A stretch of 64,000 nucleotides of DNA, from assembly GCF_006439015.1 (NCBI RefSeq), contig NZ_RCZG01000001.1, positions 897,557-961,556 of the forward strand, written 5' to 3'. The position numbers and the translations under genes were made by a program. A model generated the notes under the pieces. That model was given only the letters and a program-made list of their open reading frames with translations. It ran no database searches and was not told the DNA's origin. This stretch comes from Mycolicibacterium hodleri (GTDB lineage: Bacteria > Actinomycetota > Actinomycetes > Mycobacteriales > Mycobacteriaceae). Shown here piece after piece: positions 1-9,449 of the stretch (position 1 is its first letter; each line of letters opens with the position of its first letter).

Positions 1-413
1 TGGGCTTCGGCGGCCGTCATCGGCTGCTCGCGCGGCCCGATGCAGCCGCTGACGACCGCCGCGATGCCCTCGAGCGCCGCCGACGCGCGAACCTCCTCGG
101 CGAGTTCGATGGCCGCCCGGTTCACGGCGTCCAACCGATCGGGTGAGAAGCCAAGTCGCTCACCCCAATCGGGGTTCGCACGCCACGTCGCCGCCTCCAC
201 CACGAAGCCGGTCCCATGCTCGCGGGCGATGTCGACGTAGCCCGCGTAGTAGCGCCGGAGCACGTCTCGACCGTCGGGCTCCTCGATGAGGGGGAAGGCC
301 GCGAAGCACGGCAGGTCGATTCCGTGGTGGAAGACGAGATCGGTCTCCAGGCCCCCGTCGGTGACGAACATGCGATCGCCCGCGAGTTGGGGCAACCGAT
401 GTGTGCGTTCCAC
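1..413 (-). CDS. Homocysteine S-methyltransferase, N-terminal part (cut by window edge)
   Basis: The minus strand encodes, from a GTG at 413, a protein that runs off the left edge after about 137 residues. It contains MFVTDGGLETDLVFHHGID near residue 15 and VVSGCIGPRE near residue 120, both typical of the homocysteine S-methyltransferase (MmuM/Pfam S-methyl_trans) barrel, in which the first conserved segment opens the barrel and the GCIGPR segment carries the first Cys region. The zinc Cys-Cys pair would lie outside the window. An internal ATG at 371 is an alternative start but would leave only three residues before the conserved TDGG. Expected role is methyl transfer to homocysteine, giving methionine, in the cytosol. 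Confidence 0.8.
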   Translation of the reverse strand, partial: MERTHRLPQLAGDRMFVTDGGLETDLVFHHGIDLPCFAAFPLIEEPDGRDVLRRYYAGYVDIAREHGTGFVVEAATWRANPDWGERLGFSPDRLDAVNRAAIELAEEVRASAALEGIAAVVSGCIGPREQPMTAAEA

Positions 414-429
414 GTCCTCAACCTACTGC

Positions 430-1200
430 TCAGACCAGCTGGAGCGACCTCTTCGCCAACCCCATCCAGAAGCCATCGACGACCTGTCTCGGCACCTGCT
501 CGGGATCGGCGGACGCGCCGAGTGCGACGAACAGCGGCGCGAAGTGCTCGATGGTCGGATGGGCATACGGCATGCCCGGCGCCTTTGCCCGGAAGTCGAT
601 CAGCGCGTCCAGGTCACCGGCGGCGAACCGCTCCGACGCCCACGCGTCGAACTCCCGCGACCAGCCCGGCGCGGCGGCGTTCGGCGTCGGATCGGTGAGG
701 AACGGCAGCCCGTGCGTGGTGAATCCCGATCCGATGATCAGCACGCCCTCGTCGCGCAGGGGGCGCAGCCTCGCCCCGAGGTCCAACAATCGCTGCGGCT
801 CGAGAGTCGGCATCGACATCTGAAGGACCGGTATCGCCGCGTCCGGGTACATCACCGTCAGCGGCACATAGGCGCCATGGTCGAGCCTGCGGTCGGGGTC
901 GTGCGCGATGGTCTCGCCGTCGGGCATCAGTGCCGCCACGCGGGCCGCCAGATCGGGTGCGCCCGGCGCGTCGTACGTGACGTCGTAGTAGCGCTGCGGG
1001 AATCCCCAGAAGTCATACGTGAGAGGGGTTTCCGCTCTCGTCGAGCCGATGGTCAGCGGGGCCGCCTCCCAGTGCGCCGACACCATCAGAATCGCGTCGG
1101 GTCGCGGCAGGTCCGCCGACCACCGGGCCAACTCGGACACCCACCGCTCGTCGTCGACGAGCGGTGGCGCGCCGTGGGACAGGAAGAGGGCGGGGATCAC
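430..1200 (-). CDS. DODA-type extradiol aromatic ring-opening dioxygenase (LigB superfamily)
   Basis: This 256-residue protein starts LFLSHGAPP and has VSAHWE at about residue 40, LDHGAYVPL at about 107 and GSGFTTHGL at about 160. These His-bearing motifs are the metal and active-site positions of the class III extradiol dioxygenases of the 4,5-DOPA dioxygenase/YgiD group. Length is typical of the family. The natural substrate in mycobacteria is unknown; a catechol derivative is likely. It is divergent from mscR, and only 38 bp separate the two starts, so the promoter of one must lie inside the other gene or both must share very short leaders. Confidence 0.85.
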   Translation of the reverse strand: MIPALFLSHGAPPLVDDERWVSELARWSADLPRPDAILMVSAHWEAAPLTIGSTRAETPLTYDFWGFPQRYYDVTYDAPGAPDLAARVAALMPDGETIAHDPDRRLDHGAYVPLTVMYPDAAIPVLQMSMPTLEPQRLLDLGARLRPLRDEGVLIIGSGFTTHGLPFLTDPTPNAAAPGWSREFDAWASERFAAGDLDALIDFRAKAPGMPYAHPTIEHFAPLFVALGASADPEQVPRQVVDGFWMGLAKRSLQLV

Positions 1201-1238
1201 CGACCAAGGATCCCACCTCGGCCGCTAGGTTGTACTCC

Positions 1239-2324
1239 ATGAGTCAGACGGTGCGCGGTGTCATTTCCCGGTCCAAGAAACAGCCAGTCGAATTGGTCGA
1301 CATCGTCATCCCGGACCCCGGTCCCGGTGAGGTGGTCGTCGACATCATCGCCTGCGGGGTATGCCACACCGACCTGACCTACCGAGAGGGCGGCATCAAC
1401 GACGAGTACCCCTTCCTCCTCGGGCACGAGGCGGCGGGCACCGTGGAATCCGTCGGCGAAGGCGTCACCAACGTCGAGGTCGGCGACTTCGTCATCCTGA
1501 ATTGGCGCGCGGTCTGCGGCCAGTGCCGGGCCTGCAAGCGCGGCCGCCCCCAATACTGCTTCGACACCCACAACGCCGCCCAGAAGATGACGCTGACCGA
1601 CGGCACCGAACTCACCCCTGCCCTGGGCATCGGCGCGTTCGCCGACAAGACCCTGGTGCACGAAGGCCAGTGCACCAAGGTCGACTCCGAAGCCGACCCC
1701 GCCGTCGCCGGCCTGCTGGGCTGCGGAGTGATGGCGGGCATCGGCGCCGCCATCAACACCGGCAACGTCAACCGCAACGACACCGTCGCGGTCATCGGCT
1801 GCGGCGGAGTCGGGGACGCCGCCATCGCCGGCGCCGCGCTGGTTGGAGCCAAGACGATCATCGCCGTCGACACGGACAACCAGAAGCTGCACTGGGCGCG
1901 TGAGTTCGGCGCCACCCACACCATCAACGCGAAGGAATTCGACGTCGTCGAGACCATCCAGGATCTGACCGACGGCAACGGCGCCGACGTCGTCATCGAC
2001 GCCGTCGGGCGCCCGGAGACCTGGAAGCAGGCCTTCTACGCCCGCGACCTGGCGGGCACCGTCGTCCTGGTCGGCGTACCCACTCCGGACATGACGCTGG
2101 AGATGCCGCTGGTCGACTTCTTCTCCCGCGGTGGCTCGCTGAAGTCCTCCTGGTACGGCGACTGCCTGCCCGAACGCGACTTCCCCACCCTGATCAGCCT
2201 CTACCGACAGGGCCGCCTCCCGCTGGAGAAGTTCGTCTCCGAACGCATTGGCCTGGACGGGATCGAGGACGCGTTCCACAAGATGCACGCCGGCGAGGTC
2301 CTGCGCTCCGTGGTGATTCTCTGA
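1239..2324 (+). CDS. mscR: S-(hydroxymethyl)mycothiol dehydrogenase (mycothiol-dependent formaldehyde dehydrogenase)
   Basis: A 361-residue zinc-dependent medium-chain dehydrogenase. It shows the catalytic zinc ligands CGVCHTD and LGHEAAG, the structural zinc cluster [15 protein letters not shown], and the NAD-binding loop GCGGVGDAA at about residue 185. Sequence and the directly following MBL gene match the mycobacterial MscR locus (AdhE2/Rv2259-Rv2260 in M. tuberculosis). The enzyme oxidises the formaldehyde-mycothiol adduct with NAD and also acts on S-nitrosomycothiol. The ATG at 1239 was preferred over an upstream in-frame ATG at 1164 because homology begins at SQTVRGVI. The stop codon shares one base with the next start (TGATG), so the two genes are translationally coupled. 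Confidence 0.93.
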   Translation: MSQTVRGVISRSKKQPVELVDIVIPDPGPGEVVVDIIACGVCHTDLTYREGGINDEYPFLLGHEAAGTVESVGEGVTNVEVGDFVILNWRAVCGQCRACKRGRPQYCFDTHNAAQKMTLTDGTELTPALGIGAFADKTLVHEGQCTKVDSEADPAVAGLLGCGVMAGIGAAINTGNVNRNDTVAVIGCGGVGDAAIAGAALVGAKTIIAVDTDNQKLHWAREFGATHTINAKEFDVVETIQDLTDGNGADVVIDAVGRPETWKQAFYARDLAGTVVLVGVPTPDMTLEMPLVDFFSRGGSLKSSWYGDCLPERDFPTLISLYRQGRLPLEKFVSERIGLDGIEDAFHKMHAGEVLRSVVIL

Positions 2325-2953
2325 TGGGTGCCGCCAACATTCAGCGACTGGTCACCAGCGGCACCTTCGAACTCGACGGTGGCAGCTGGGACGTCGACAA
2401 CAACATCTGGATCGTCGGTGACGACAAGGACGTCGTGGTCTTCGACGCCGCCCACACCGCCGAACCCATCATCGAGGCCGTCGCGGGCCGCAACGTGGTC
2501 GCCGTCGTCTGCACCCACGGCCACAACGACCACGTCACCGTCGCGCCCGAGCTCGGCAAGGCCCTCGACGCGCCGGTCCTGTTGCATGCGGCCGACGACG
2601 TGCTGTGGCGCATGACCCACCCCGACGACGAGTTCCGCGCCGTCGACGACGGGCTGGTCCTGCACGCCGGCGAGGTGGAGTTGCGTGCGCTGCACACCCC
2701 GGGCCACTCTCCTGGTTCGGTCTGCTGGTACGCACCCGACCTCGGCGCGGTATTCAGCGGTGACACCCTGTTCAGCGGTGGCCCCGGCGCGACGGGGCGG
2801 TCCTACTCCGACTTCCCCACCATCCTGGAGTCGATCTCCGGACGCCTCGGCACCCTGCCAGGACCGACCGTCGTCTACACCGGCCACGGTGACACCACCA
2901 CCATCGGCGACGAGATCGTCAACTACGACGACTGGGTAAAGCGAGGCAGCTAG
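2324..2953 (+). CDS. MBL-fold metallo-hydrolase, partner of mscR
   Basis: The 209-residue protein carries the metallo-beta-lactamase metal motif THGHNDH near residue 65, HTPGHSPGS near 125, SGDTLFSGG near 143 and TGHGDTT near 187, the layout of glyoxalase II-like hydrolases. It is coupled to mscR through a one-base overlap. The conserved pairing suggests that it hydrolyses the S-formylmycothiol produced by MscR, releasing formate and mycothiol; that role is inferred from neighbourhood and fold, not shown by any motif. Cytosolic, no signal peptide. Confidence 0.88.
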   Translation: MGAANIQRLVTSGTFELDGGSWDVDNNIWIVGDDKDVVVFDAAHTAEPIIEAVAGRNVVAVVCTHGHNDHVTVAPELGKALDAPVLLHAADDVLWRMTHPDDEFRAVDDGLVLHAGEVELRALHTPGHSPGSVCWYAPDLGAVFSGDTLFSGGPGATGRSYSDFPTILESISGRLGTLPGPTVVYTGHGDTTTIGDEIVNYDDWVKRGS

Positions 2954-2965
2954 AGCCCACCGCAG

Positions 2966-3694
2966 CTAGAACCCCTCGAGAACCCGCTTCTTCTCGGCCT
3001 CGTATTCGTCCTTCGTCAGCGCACCCGAATCACGCAGCCGCGCAAGCGTATCGAGTGTCTGCACGCGGATGCCGTCGTCGGAGGACGTGAACGTCGGGAC
3101 GGCGTCGACCGGCGGCGGGACGTACTCGCCTGCGGTCCACGTCGGGGCCACCTGCTCACTGCGTCCGACGCGGGCCGCCCAGATCCGCACGATGACCAGG
3201 TCGACGGCGGCCACCCCGAAGATCGCCGCGAAGATCCACGGCAGATGTCCGTAGTTGCTGCCATGCCCGAACGCGAGCATGGGGTTGAGATACGCGCTGA
3301 CATTCCCGTCCAACTCGACGTCGTAGGTTCCCTCGACGGGAACGTGAAGGTAGCCGATCCGGACCCGCGCGTCGTTGTTCACCGTCGTCGTCGTGCCGTA
3401 GTCCTCGGTCAGTTGCGCGTCGACTCCCCCTGGCCCCGTGATGCGGTACTTCAGGGGCGGTACCGGCAGACCGCTCCCGCTGCCACCGATCAGCACCGTA
3501 CGAAAGGTGACCGTCGCGTCGCCCGCGGGTAGCTGCAGGCTGCTCGATCCTGGGATCGGAACCTCGCCGTAAGCGTCGTACTCGTCGAACACGAAAGCGT
3601 TGAGAATCAACACCAGCACGAAGCCGATTCCTGCGGCGACCATCGTCAATACGGCCCCGAAGGTCAGGATCCGCGGCCATGTCAGGCTCTTCAT
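2966..3694 (-). CDS. Membrane protein with C-terminal SHOCT domain
   Basis: From the ATG at 3694 the protein has 242 residues. A first transmembrane helix lies at about residues 8-32, followed by about 100 exported residues of beta-rich sequence, a second helix near residues 155-175, and a cytosolic tail. The final 27 residues (LARLRDSGALTKDEYEAEKK core) match the short SHOCT oligomerisation domain. An upstream in-frame ATG at 3793 would overlap the divergent gene and adds no membrane-like sequence. Function is unknown. It is divergent from the methyltransferase at 3744 with a 49-bp shared promoter region. Confidence 0.8.
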   Translation of the reverse strand: MKSLTWPRILTFGAVLTMVAAGIGFVLVLILNAFVFDEYDAYGEVPIPGSSSLQLPAGDATVTFRTVLIGGSGSGLPVPPLKYRITGPGGVDAQLTEDYGTTTTVNNDARVRIGYLHVPVEGTYDVELDGNVSAYLNPMLAFGHGSNYGHLPWIFAAIFGVAAVDLVIVRIWAARVGRSEQVAPTWTAGEYVPPPVDAVPTFTSSDDGIRVQTLDTLARLRDSGALTKDEYEAEKKRVLEGF

Positions 3695-3743
3695 GGACCG
3701 CAGTCTGTCACGTCGGAGCGCTGGACGGGTTACCGTTTGCGGT

Positions 3744-4841
3744 ATGCCCGAATCGAGCATCGTAGTACGGCCCGAGCCGATGGACAGTGGCACCTACACT
3801 GCGGCTTCGCGACTCCAGGCAGCCGGATTACGCCCGGCAATAACGCTTTTCGAACAGGCGGCCGCGGTGGTCCCGATCCCCCGCTCACCGCGGCCGATCG
3901 TCATCGCCGACTACGGCGCATCGACGGGGCACAACTCGCTACTGCCGATCGGGGCTGCGATCGCCGTGTTGCGCAAGCGGACTCGCACCGAGCATTCAAT
4001 TCTGGTGACCCACACCGACGTGCCTGAAAACGACTTCACCGAACTCTTTCGCACCCTGAGCGACGACCCCGACACGTACCTCAAGAAGGACCAGAAGTCG
4101 TTCACGTCCGCGGTTGGGCGGTCGTTCTACTCTCAAATCCTGCCAGCCGACAGTGTGAACCTCGGTTGGTCGTCGTGGGCGATCCAGTGGTTGAGCAAGA
4201 CGCCGGGCCCGGTGCTCGATCACGTCCAGGTCGCCTACAGCCGCGACGAGGCGGTCCGAACGGCGTATGCGCGACAGGCGGCCCACGACTGGCACGAATT
4301 CGTCGCGTTCCGTGGCCGCGAGCTCTGTCCGGGTGGGCGGCTGGTCGTCATGACGATGGCAATCGGCGAGGACGGTGAGTTCGGTTACGAGCCGCTGCTC
4401 ACCGCGATGATGGCGACGCTCTCCGAGCTCGTGGCCAAGGGGCTGCTGACCGCCGATGAACGCAACGGCATGTCGATTCCGACCTTCGGCCGGCGCGCCC
4501 GCGACTTCCTGGCGCCGTTCGCGCCATCCGGCACGTTCGAGAAGTCGTCGATCACTCACCTCGAGGTGTTCGACGCCGAGGACCGGTTCTACGACCAGTA
4601 TCGGGTCGACAAGGACGCGAAGTCGTTCGGCGCCCGGTGGGCTGCGTTCTCGCGGGCATCGGTGTTCCCGACGCTGGCCGCGGCCATGTACGACGGCGGC
4701 CGGCCCGACCGGCGTGGCCGACGCGGGCGGTTCCTCGACGAGTTGGAGGCGGGCATCGCGACCCGGTTGGCTGCCGACCCGAAACGGATGCAGATCCCCC
4801 TGGCACAGTTGGTCGTCGAGAAGAAGCAGCGTGCGAACTGA
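3744..4841 (+). CDS. SABATH-like SAM-dependent carboxyl methyltransferase
   Basis: The 365-residue product has the SAM-binding loop IADYGASTGHNSL near residue 50, then LGWSSWAIQWLS near residue 140, the segment equivalent to the plant SABATH SSSYSLMWLS substrate region, and a late FLAPF segment. SABATH enzymes methylate carboxyl groups of small acids (salicylate, jasmonate, indole acetate, gibberellins in plants); bacterial members are poorly characterised. Length (365) fits the plant family. Start chosen at ATG 3744; an ATG 12 codons later is possible. It stands alone between divergent and convergent genes. Substrate cannot be predicted. Confidence 0.75.
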   Translation: MPESSIVVRPEPMDSGTYTAASRLQAAGLRPAITLFEQAAAVVPIPRSPRPIVIADYGASTGHNSLLPIGAAIAVLRKRTRTEHSILVTHTDVPENDFTELFRTLSDDPDTYLKKDQKSFTSAVGRSFYSQILPADSVNLGWSSWAIQWLSKTPGPVLDHVQVAYSRDEAVRTAYARQAAHDWHEFVAFRGRELCPGGRLVVMTMAIGEDGEFGYEPLLTAMMATLSELVAKGLLTADERNGMSIPTFGRRARDFLAPFAPSGTFEKSSITHLEVFDAEDRFYDQYRVDKDAKSFGARWAAFSRASVFPTLAAAMYDGGRPDRRGRRGRFLDELEAGIATRLAADPKRMQIPLAQLVVEKKQRAN

Positions 4842-4844
4842 CCG

Positions 4845-6620
4845 TCAGGGCGTCATCTCGTAGGCGCCGTCGTAGGCCTTGACGCGCTCCCACACCCGGT
4901 CGAACCGCGTGGCGTCGGGTACCGGCTTGCGGATCGCACCTAGGGCCCACTCTTGCTGCGCCGGTGTCGACGTCGGCTTGCCTTGCAGCGCAACGGCATA
5001 GCCGTTGAAGTCGTTGATCTGGAAGGCGAAGATCTGATCGACCACGTCATCGTCGAGTCCGGTCAACGCAGCCTGTTCGAGGATCAGCTGGCCGTACACG
5101 ATCAGCGAGAACAGGTGCCCGACGTTCAGCAGGAAGTCCAGGTCCTTGCTCTGCTCGGCGTCGGGTGCTGCCGTCAGCAGTAGCTCCCGGAATGCCCGAG
5201 CCTGCTCGTAGAACCGCGCCACGTTCGCAATCCGGGCATGGCTCTCGTAGCTCGGCGTCCAGTCGGCGAACTGGATAGCGCCCGCACCGCGGGTCGGTCC
5301 CTGGTTCCAGAAGAACGTGTCGTCAGCCGCGTCGTTGCGGGTCGGAATCTCCGGGTACTCCCTGGGATTGAGCATGTAGTTCGGCATGAACTTCAGCACC
5401 AGGCCGACGTTGACGTGCACGGTGCCCTCGAGTCGCGGCAGGCAGCCGATCAGCTGGGCGACCTCGCGGAACATGGTGTTCTTCTCGTATCCCTTGGCGG
5501 CCACCACGTCGTGCAGTGACCTCATGACGGTCTCGCCCTCCATCGTGACCTTGGCCTTGGTCATGGGGTTGAACAGCAGGTAGCGACGGTCCTCCAGGCT
5601 GGCACTGCGGAAGTAGTCGACAGCACGTCGACTGAACGCCTTCATGGCGATCATTCGTGAATAGGCGTCGACGAAGTTGACCCGGACGTGACCGAAGTCG
5701 GTCACCGGGTTGCCGTAGAGGATGCGGTTCTGCGCGTGGGTGATCGCCTCGTAGAAGGCGTGCTCGCACATGCCGATCGACGACGAGCACAGGTTGAACT
5801 TTCCGACGTTGACGGTGTTCAACGCGGCGCTGAAGGCTTCCACGCCGGTGTGCAGGATGTCCTCGGCCCGCACCGGATAGTTCTCCAGTCGGAACGTGCT
5901 CACGTAGATCTGCATGTGCACGACGTTGTCGATCAGGTGGTAGTTCTCGTGGCGGCTGTCCGCGGCGAAGAAGACGTACCCGTCGTGGCCCTCGACGTCA
6001 CCGCGCCTGCCGAACACCGACACCAGGCTCGCGACGTTGCCGTTGCCGATGTAGTACTTCTCCCCCGATGCCCGGTACAGGATGCCCTCGGCCTGGTCCT
6101 CCTCGCTGGCCGGCGTCAGGACCATGTCGGTGCTGTAGACGTCGGCGCCGTGTTCGCGCTCGGACAGCCCGAACGCCATCACCTCACCGGCGTCGAGGTC
6201 GTCGGCGGCCCTGAGCTTGGCGTCCTTGTTCTCGCTCTGCCAGACGGGCCCGAGCCCGAGGATGGTGACCTGTTCGGTGTACCAGTACGTCAGCCCGTAG
6301 AAGCCGAGGATCTCCGCCAGCGCAGCGTTGCGGGCACCGTCCCAGCGCTTGTCGGGGTTGCCGTCGGCGAATTCCGAGGGCGTCAGGAACGTGGCGAAGA
6401 CCTTTTCCCGCTTGACGAACTCGACGAAGTCGGCGGGCCACTGCGCCCTCAGGTCGTCGTCGAGGACCCGCTTCTTGCCCTGCCCCTCGAAGAAGTCGAT
6501 CGTGGCGCGCAGCAGCCTGCGCGTCTCGACGTCGAATTCCTGTGGGTCGTAGGTGTTCGGATCGAAGAGCAAACCGTCCCGGAGGGATGGAGCGGGGCGA
6601 CCGGAGGATGCAGAAGTCAT
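4845..6620 (-). CDS. Acyl-CoA dehydrogenase (FadE-type, long form)
   Basis: A 591-residue protein of the long acyl-CoA dehydrogenase type. It has an N-terminal helical domain, the flavin-site stretch EVMAFGLSEREHGADVYSTD near residue 165, GEKYYIGNGNVASL near residue 205, and a helical C-terminal half. The extra 200 residues over standard 380-residue FadE enzymes recall the FadE5/FadE34 style of mycobacteria. It would oxidise an acyl-CoA at the alpha-beta bond with FAD. Chain specificity is not readable. It ends 3 bp from the convergent methyltransferase gene, so transcription from both sides probably interferes or shares a terminator. Confidence 0.88.
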   Translation of the reverse strand: MTSASSGRPAPSLRDGLLFDPNTYDPQEFDVETRRLLRATIDFFEGQGKKRVLDDDLRAQWPADFVEFVKREKVFATFLTPSEFADGNPDKRWDGARNAALAEILGFYGLTYWYTEQVTILGLGPVWQSENKDAKLRAADDLDAGEVMAFGLSEREHGADVYSTDMVLTPASEEDQAEGILYRASGEKYYIGNGNVASLVSVFGRRGDVEGHDGYVFFAADSRHENYHLIDNVVHMQIYVSTFRLENYPVRAEDILHTGVEAFSAALNTVNVGKFNLCSSSIGMCEHAFYEAITHAQNRILYGNPVTDFGHVRVNFVDAYSRMIAMKAFSRRAVDYFRSASLEDRRYLLFNPMTKAKVTMEGETVMRSLHDVVAAKGYEKNTMFREVAQLIGCLPRLEGTVHVNVGLVLKFMPNYMLNPREYPEIPTRNDAADDTFFWNQGPTRGAGAIQFADWTPSYESHARIANVARFYEQARAFRELLLTAAPDAEQSKDLDFLLNVGHLFSLIVYGQLILEQAALTGLDDDVVDQIFAFQINDFNGYAVALQGKPTSTPAQQEWALGAIRKPVPDATRFDRVWERVKAYDGAYEMTP

Positions 6621-6630
6621 GCCAAAGAGC

Positions 6631-8373
6631 CTAGGGCGACGCGGGCTGAATCGGTGCCGGAACGAACGGCAGGCCCGGGATGGTCTGGTACGGGAGTGTC
6701 GGGATGATCGGTTGCTGTTGCGTCGACGACGGCGGCGGCTCCGTCACCGTTGACGGTGCGGTCGTCGGCGCTTGCGTCGGTGGTGGCGGAGGCGGGGCCT
6801 CCGTCGTTGGCGGCGGTGTCTCCGACTGGGGTGGCGGTTCCTGGGTCGCGGCGGGCGATGGTGGCGCCTGCTGAAAGACGGTCTGCTCGGGCGGCGCCTG
6901 GGGGTCCGCCGGCGGCGCCTCCGACGCTGTCGGCGACACCTCCGATGCCGGGGGCGGGGGCGTGGTCGTCACCGGGGTCGACGAGGGGGCGGTCGACGGG
7001 GACTCGTCGCCGCGCAGCGCGTAGAACGCGACGGCGCCGATGGCCAACAGCACTGCGAGCAGGACGATCGCCAGGATTCCGGCGGGACGGCGATACCAGG
7101 GCAGGGGCGCTACGGCTGCCTCCGCGTCGGCCTCGTGACCGGCGAACTCGATCTGCGGCCGCGCGTCGTAAGGCTCGTACTCGGATTGTTCATAACCCGG
7201 TTCCGCGGCGGCCGGCTCGGGAATGTCGTCCGCATCCGACCACGCGAGAGCCCGAAACGTCGACGACGCCGGTGCGCCCTGATCGACCGGAGGTAGGGGG
7301 ACGACGGGGACTGAAGCGGGTAAGGCGGCTGGGGTGATCGAGGTCGCACCGTCGGGTACCAAAGCGCGAACGGCCTTCAGACCGCCGCCGATCGCGCCGG
7401 CCAACTCCGGTTGCGCGAATGTGACGACGGGCGCCCGGAGCTGCTCCGACAGCGACGTCACGAAGATCGGGATACGCGCCCCGCCGCCGACCGCGGCCAC
7501 GGCGGCGAGACCTTCCGGCCGAATCCCGCTGCGCTGCAGGGTGTCCCGAATCGCGTCGAGGAATCCGCCGAGCGGCTGCCGGATCGCCTCGTCGAGTTCG
7601 GTGCGGGTAACCCGCACTTCGCTGGATTGCCCCGGCATGTCGACGGCCAACGACGTGCTCGACGACGTCGACAACCGCTCCTTGGCCGCTCGGCATTGGC
7701 CGCGCAGTCTGCTGAGGCTGCCGATTGCCGACGTACCCGTGAGATCCACCGAGCCGGAGGTGGCGAGGTCGGCGACCACCCGGCTCAGGAGGGCCGCATC
7801 GACGAGGTCGCCGGAGAAGTCTGTGTGCCGCAGCGTAGGGCCGATCGGCTGGAAGCCGTTGGCAGCGTCGGCCAACGTCACGCTGGCACCGGTTCCGCCC
7901 ACGTCGCAGAGGGCGATGATGCCCCTGGTCGGGAGCCCGGGGTCGTCCTGGAGGGCGGTGAGCGCTGCGGTGGCGTCCGAAGTCAGCAGAGCGGGCTGGT
8001 CGAGCGCCCCGCGCAACGCCTCGACTGCCGCCGGACTCCAGTGCGCCGGATAGGTGACCCCGACCGGCTCGGCGGGCGGCCGACCACCCGTCAAGACCAG
8101 CAGCAGCGAACGCAGCGCGTCGGCGAGCAATACCTCCGCACGATGAGACGAGCCATCGGAGGCGACGATGGGAACCGGGTCGCCGACGCGGTCCACGAAG
8201 TCGGTGATGATCAGGCCGCGCTCATCGAGGTTGGGGTTCTCGCTGGGTACGCCCACCTCGGCGGGGCGGTGTGGATAAAGCGTCAGTACCGGCGATCGGG
8301 TGACCGCGGACCTGCCGACTGCCACCGCCCGAAAGGCAGTAGCGCCGATCGAGAGTCCTATTCCTTGAGCCAC
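6631..8373 (-). CDS. Hsp70-like ATPase-domain membrane protein with proline-rich exported tail
   Basis: The first 340 residues follow the actin/Hsp70 nucleotide-binding fold: VGVTYPAHWSPAAVEALRGA, CDVGGTGASVTLAD and AAVGGGARIPIFV correspond to the phosphate and adenosine loops. Then come an acidic linker, one transmembrane helix (LAIVLLAVLLAIGAVAFYAL) and about 110 residues made mostly of Pro, Thr, Ala and Ser. There is no substrate-binding domain, so it is not a chaperone in the DnaK sense. It resembles the proline-rich Rv2264c-type proteins that share this gene neighbourhood. The GTG at 8373 follows the previous stop by one base (TGACGTG); a TTG at 8400 is the alternative start. Confidence 0.82.
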   Translation of the reverse strand: MAQGIGLSIGATAFRAVAVGRSAVTRSPVLTLYPHRPAEVGVPSENPNLDERGLIITDFVDRVGDPVPIVASDGSSHRAEVLLADALRSLLLVLTGGRPPAEPVGVTYPAHWSPAAVEALRGALDQPALLTSDATAALTALQDDPGLPTRGIIALCDVGGTGASVTLADAANGFQPIGPTLRHTDFSGDLVDAALLSRVVADLATSGSVDLTGTSAIGSLSRLRGQCRAAKERLSTSSSTSLAVDMPGQSSEVRVTRTELDEAIRQPLGGFLDAIRDTLQRSGIRPEGLAAVAAVGGGARIPIFVTSLSEQLRAPVVTFAQPELAGAIGGGLKAVRALVPDGATSITPAALPASVPVVPLPPVDQGAPASSTFRALAWSDADDIPEPAAAEPGYEQSEYEPYDARPQIEFAGHEADAEAAVAPLPWYRRPAGILAIVLLAVLLAIGAVAFYALRGDESPSTAPSSTPVTTTPPPPASEVSPTASEAPPADPQAPPEQTVFQQAPPSPAATQEPPPQSETPPPTTEAPPPPPPTQAPTTAPSTVTEPPPSSTQQQPIIPTLPYQTIPGLPFVPAPIQPASP

Positions 8374-8374
8374 G

Positions 8375-9448
8375 TCATCGAATTGTGCCCTGTCCAGCAA
8401 TCAGCGGGAGATCCAGAGGGGTCACCCACCCGGGAGGGAGATCGTTGACGGCGGGCACGGCGTTGAGCGCCCGCAGTCCGGTGGCGAGGCAGCCCGCCGC
8501 CGCGGCGTCGCGTCCCGAGCCGTCGGTGAAGCGGAACGCGGTCTCCTGAAAGATGCTCGGCGTGCCCTCGACGTCGACGCGGTAGACGTCGTTGTCGGTG
8601 CCCGAGGGCCAGTCGGGTGCCGACCCCTCGCCGACGCGATTAACGTGCTCGAGCTGAATCCGGGTCTCGCCCCGGTAGATGCCGTTGATGGTGAACCGCA
8701 CGGCCGCGACGTTGCCTGGCTGAATCACCCCCTTGGCCGTCTTGATCTCGTGGTCCGTCACCCACTTGTCCCAGGTGGTGGTGATCTCGTCGAGCTCGAT
8801 GCCCGCGGCGTGCGCGATCATTGGAACCGTTGCGCCCCAGGCGAAGATGAGGATGTCCGGCGTCTCGAGCAACGGCCGATGCTCCGGCGGCTTGCCGATG
8901 CCCATCTCGAACTCGTAGTCACCTTCGTAGTTGGTGTAGTCGAGCAGCTCGCTGGCGCGGACCCGCCTCACCTCAGAACACAGGCCCATCAACGTCATGG
9001 GAAACAGGTCGTTGGCGAACCCGGGATCGATGCCCGTGGTGAAGCATGACGACTGGCCCGCCTCGCAGGCGTCGGTGATCGGCTGAATCCAGTTGGGCGG
9101 GTTGAGGTGCATCGCAGGCCACACCCATGGGGTCATCGACGTCGAGCACACGTCGATGCCTGCCCTGAGGAATCGCGTGATGAGCGCGATGTTGTCGTCG
9201 GCGTGAGCGGCCGTCGGCCCGTAGTGCACCACCGCGTCGGGCGCCAGAGCGATGAGCGCGTCGACGTCGTCGGTGGCGCTCAGTCCGATCGGGGCGCCGA
9301 GACCACACACTTCACCGACGTCGCGGCCCACCTTCTCGGGGTTGCTCACGCCGACGCCGACGAGGTCGAACGCAGGATGTTTGACGATCTCGGCGATCAC
9401 CATCTTGCCGACGAAACCGGTACCCCAGACCACCACGCGCTTGGTCAT
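8375..9448 (-). CDS. NAD(P)-binding dihydrodipicolinate-reductase-like oxidoreductase
   Basis: The 357-residue protein opens with the Rossmann fingerprint VVVWGTGFVGKMV, followed by the DapB-like N-terminal fold and a long C-terminal domain of the 2,4-diaminopentanoate dehydrogenase type. It is longer than true DapB (about 245 residues) and lacks an obvious lysine-pathway context, so the substrate is open. The start ATG at 9448 lies 1 bp after the stop of the upstream gene at 9450, and its end lies 1 bp from the GTG of the Hsp70-like gene, so the three form one operon. Confidence 0.8.
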   Translation of the reverse strand: MTKRVVVWGTGFVGKMVIAEIVKHPAFDLVGVGVSNPEKVGRDVGEVCGLGAPIGLSATDDVDALIALAPDAVVHYGPTAAHADDNIALITRFLRAGIDVCSTSMTPWVWPAMHLNPPNWIQPITDACEAGQSSCFTTGIDPGFANDLFPMTLMGLCSEVRRVRASELLDYTNYEGDYEFEMGIGKPPEHRPLLETPDILIFAWGATVPMIAHAAGIELDEITTTWDKWVTDHEIKTAKGVIQPGNVAAVRFTINGIYRGETRIQLEHVNRVGEGSAPDWPSGTDNDVYRVDVEGTPSIFQETAFRFTDGSGRDAAAAGCLATGLRALNAVPAVNDLPPGWVTPLDLPLIAGQGTIR

Positions 9449-9449
9449 G

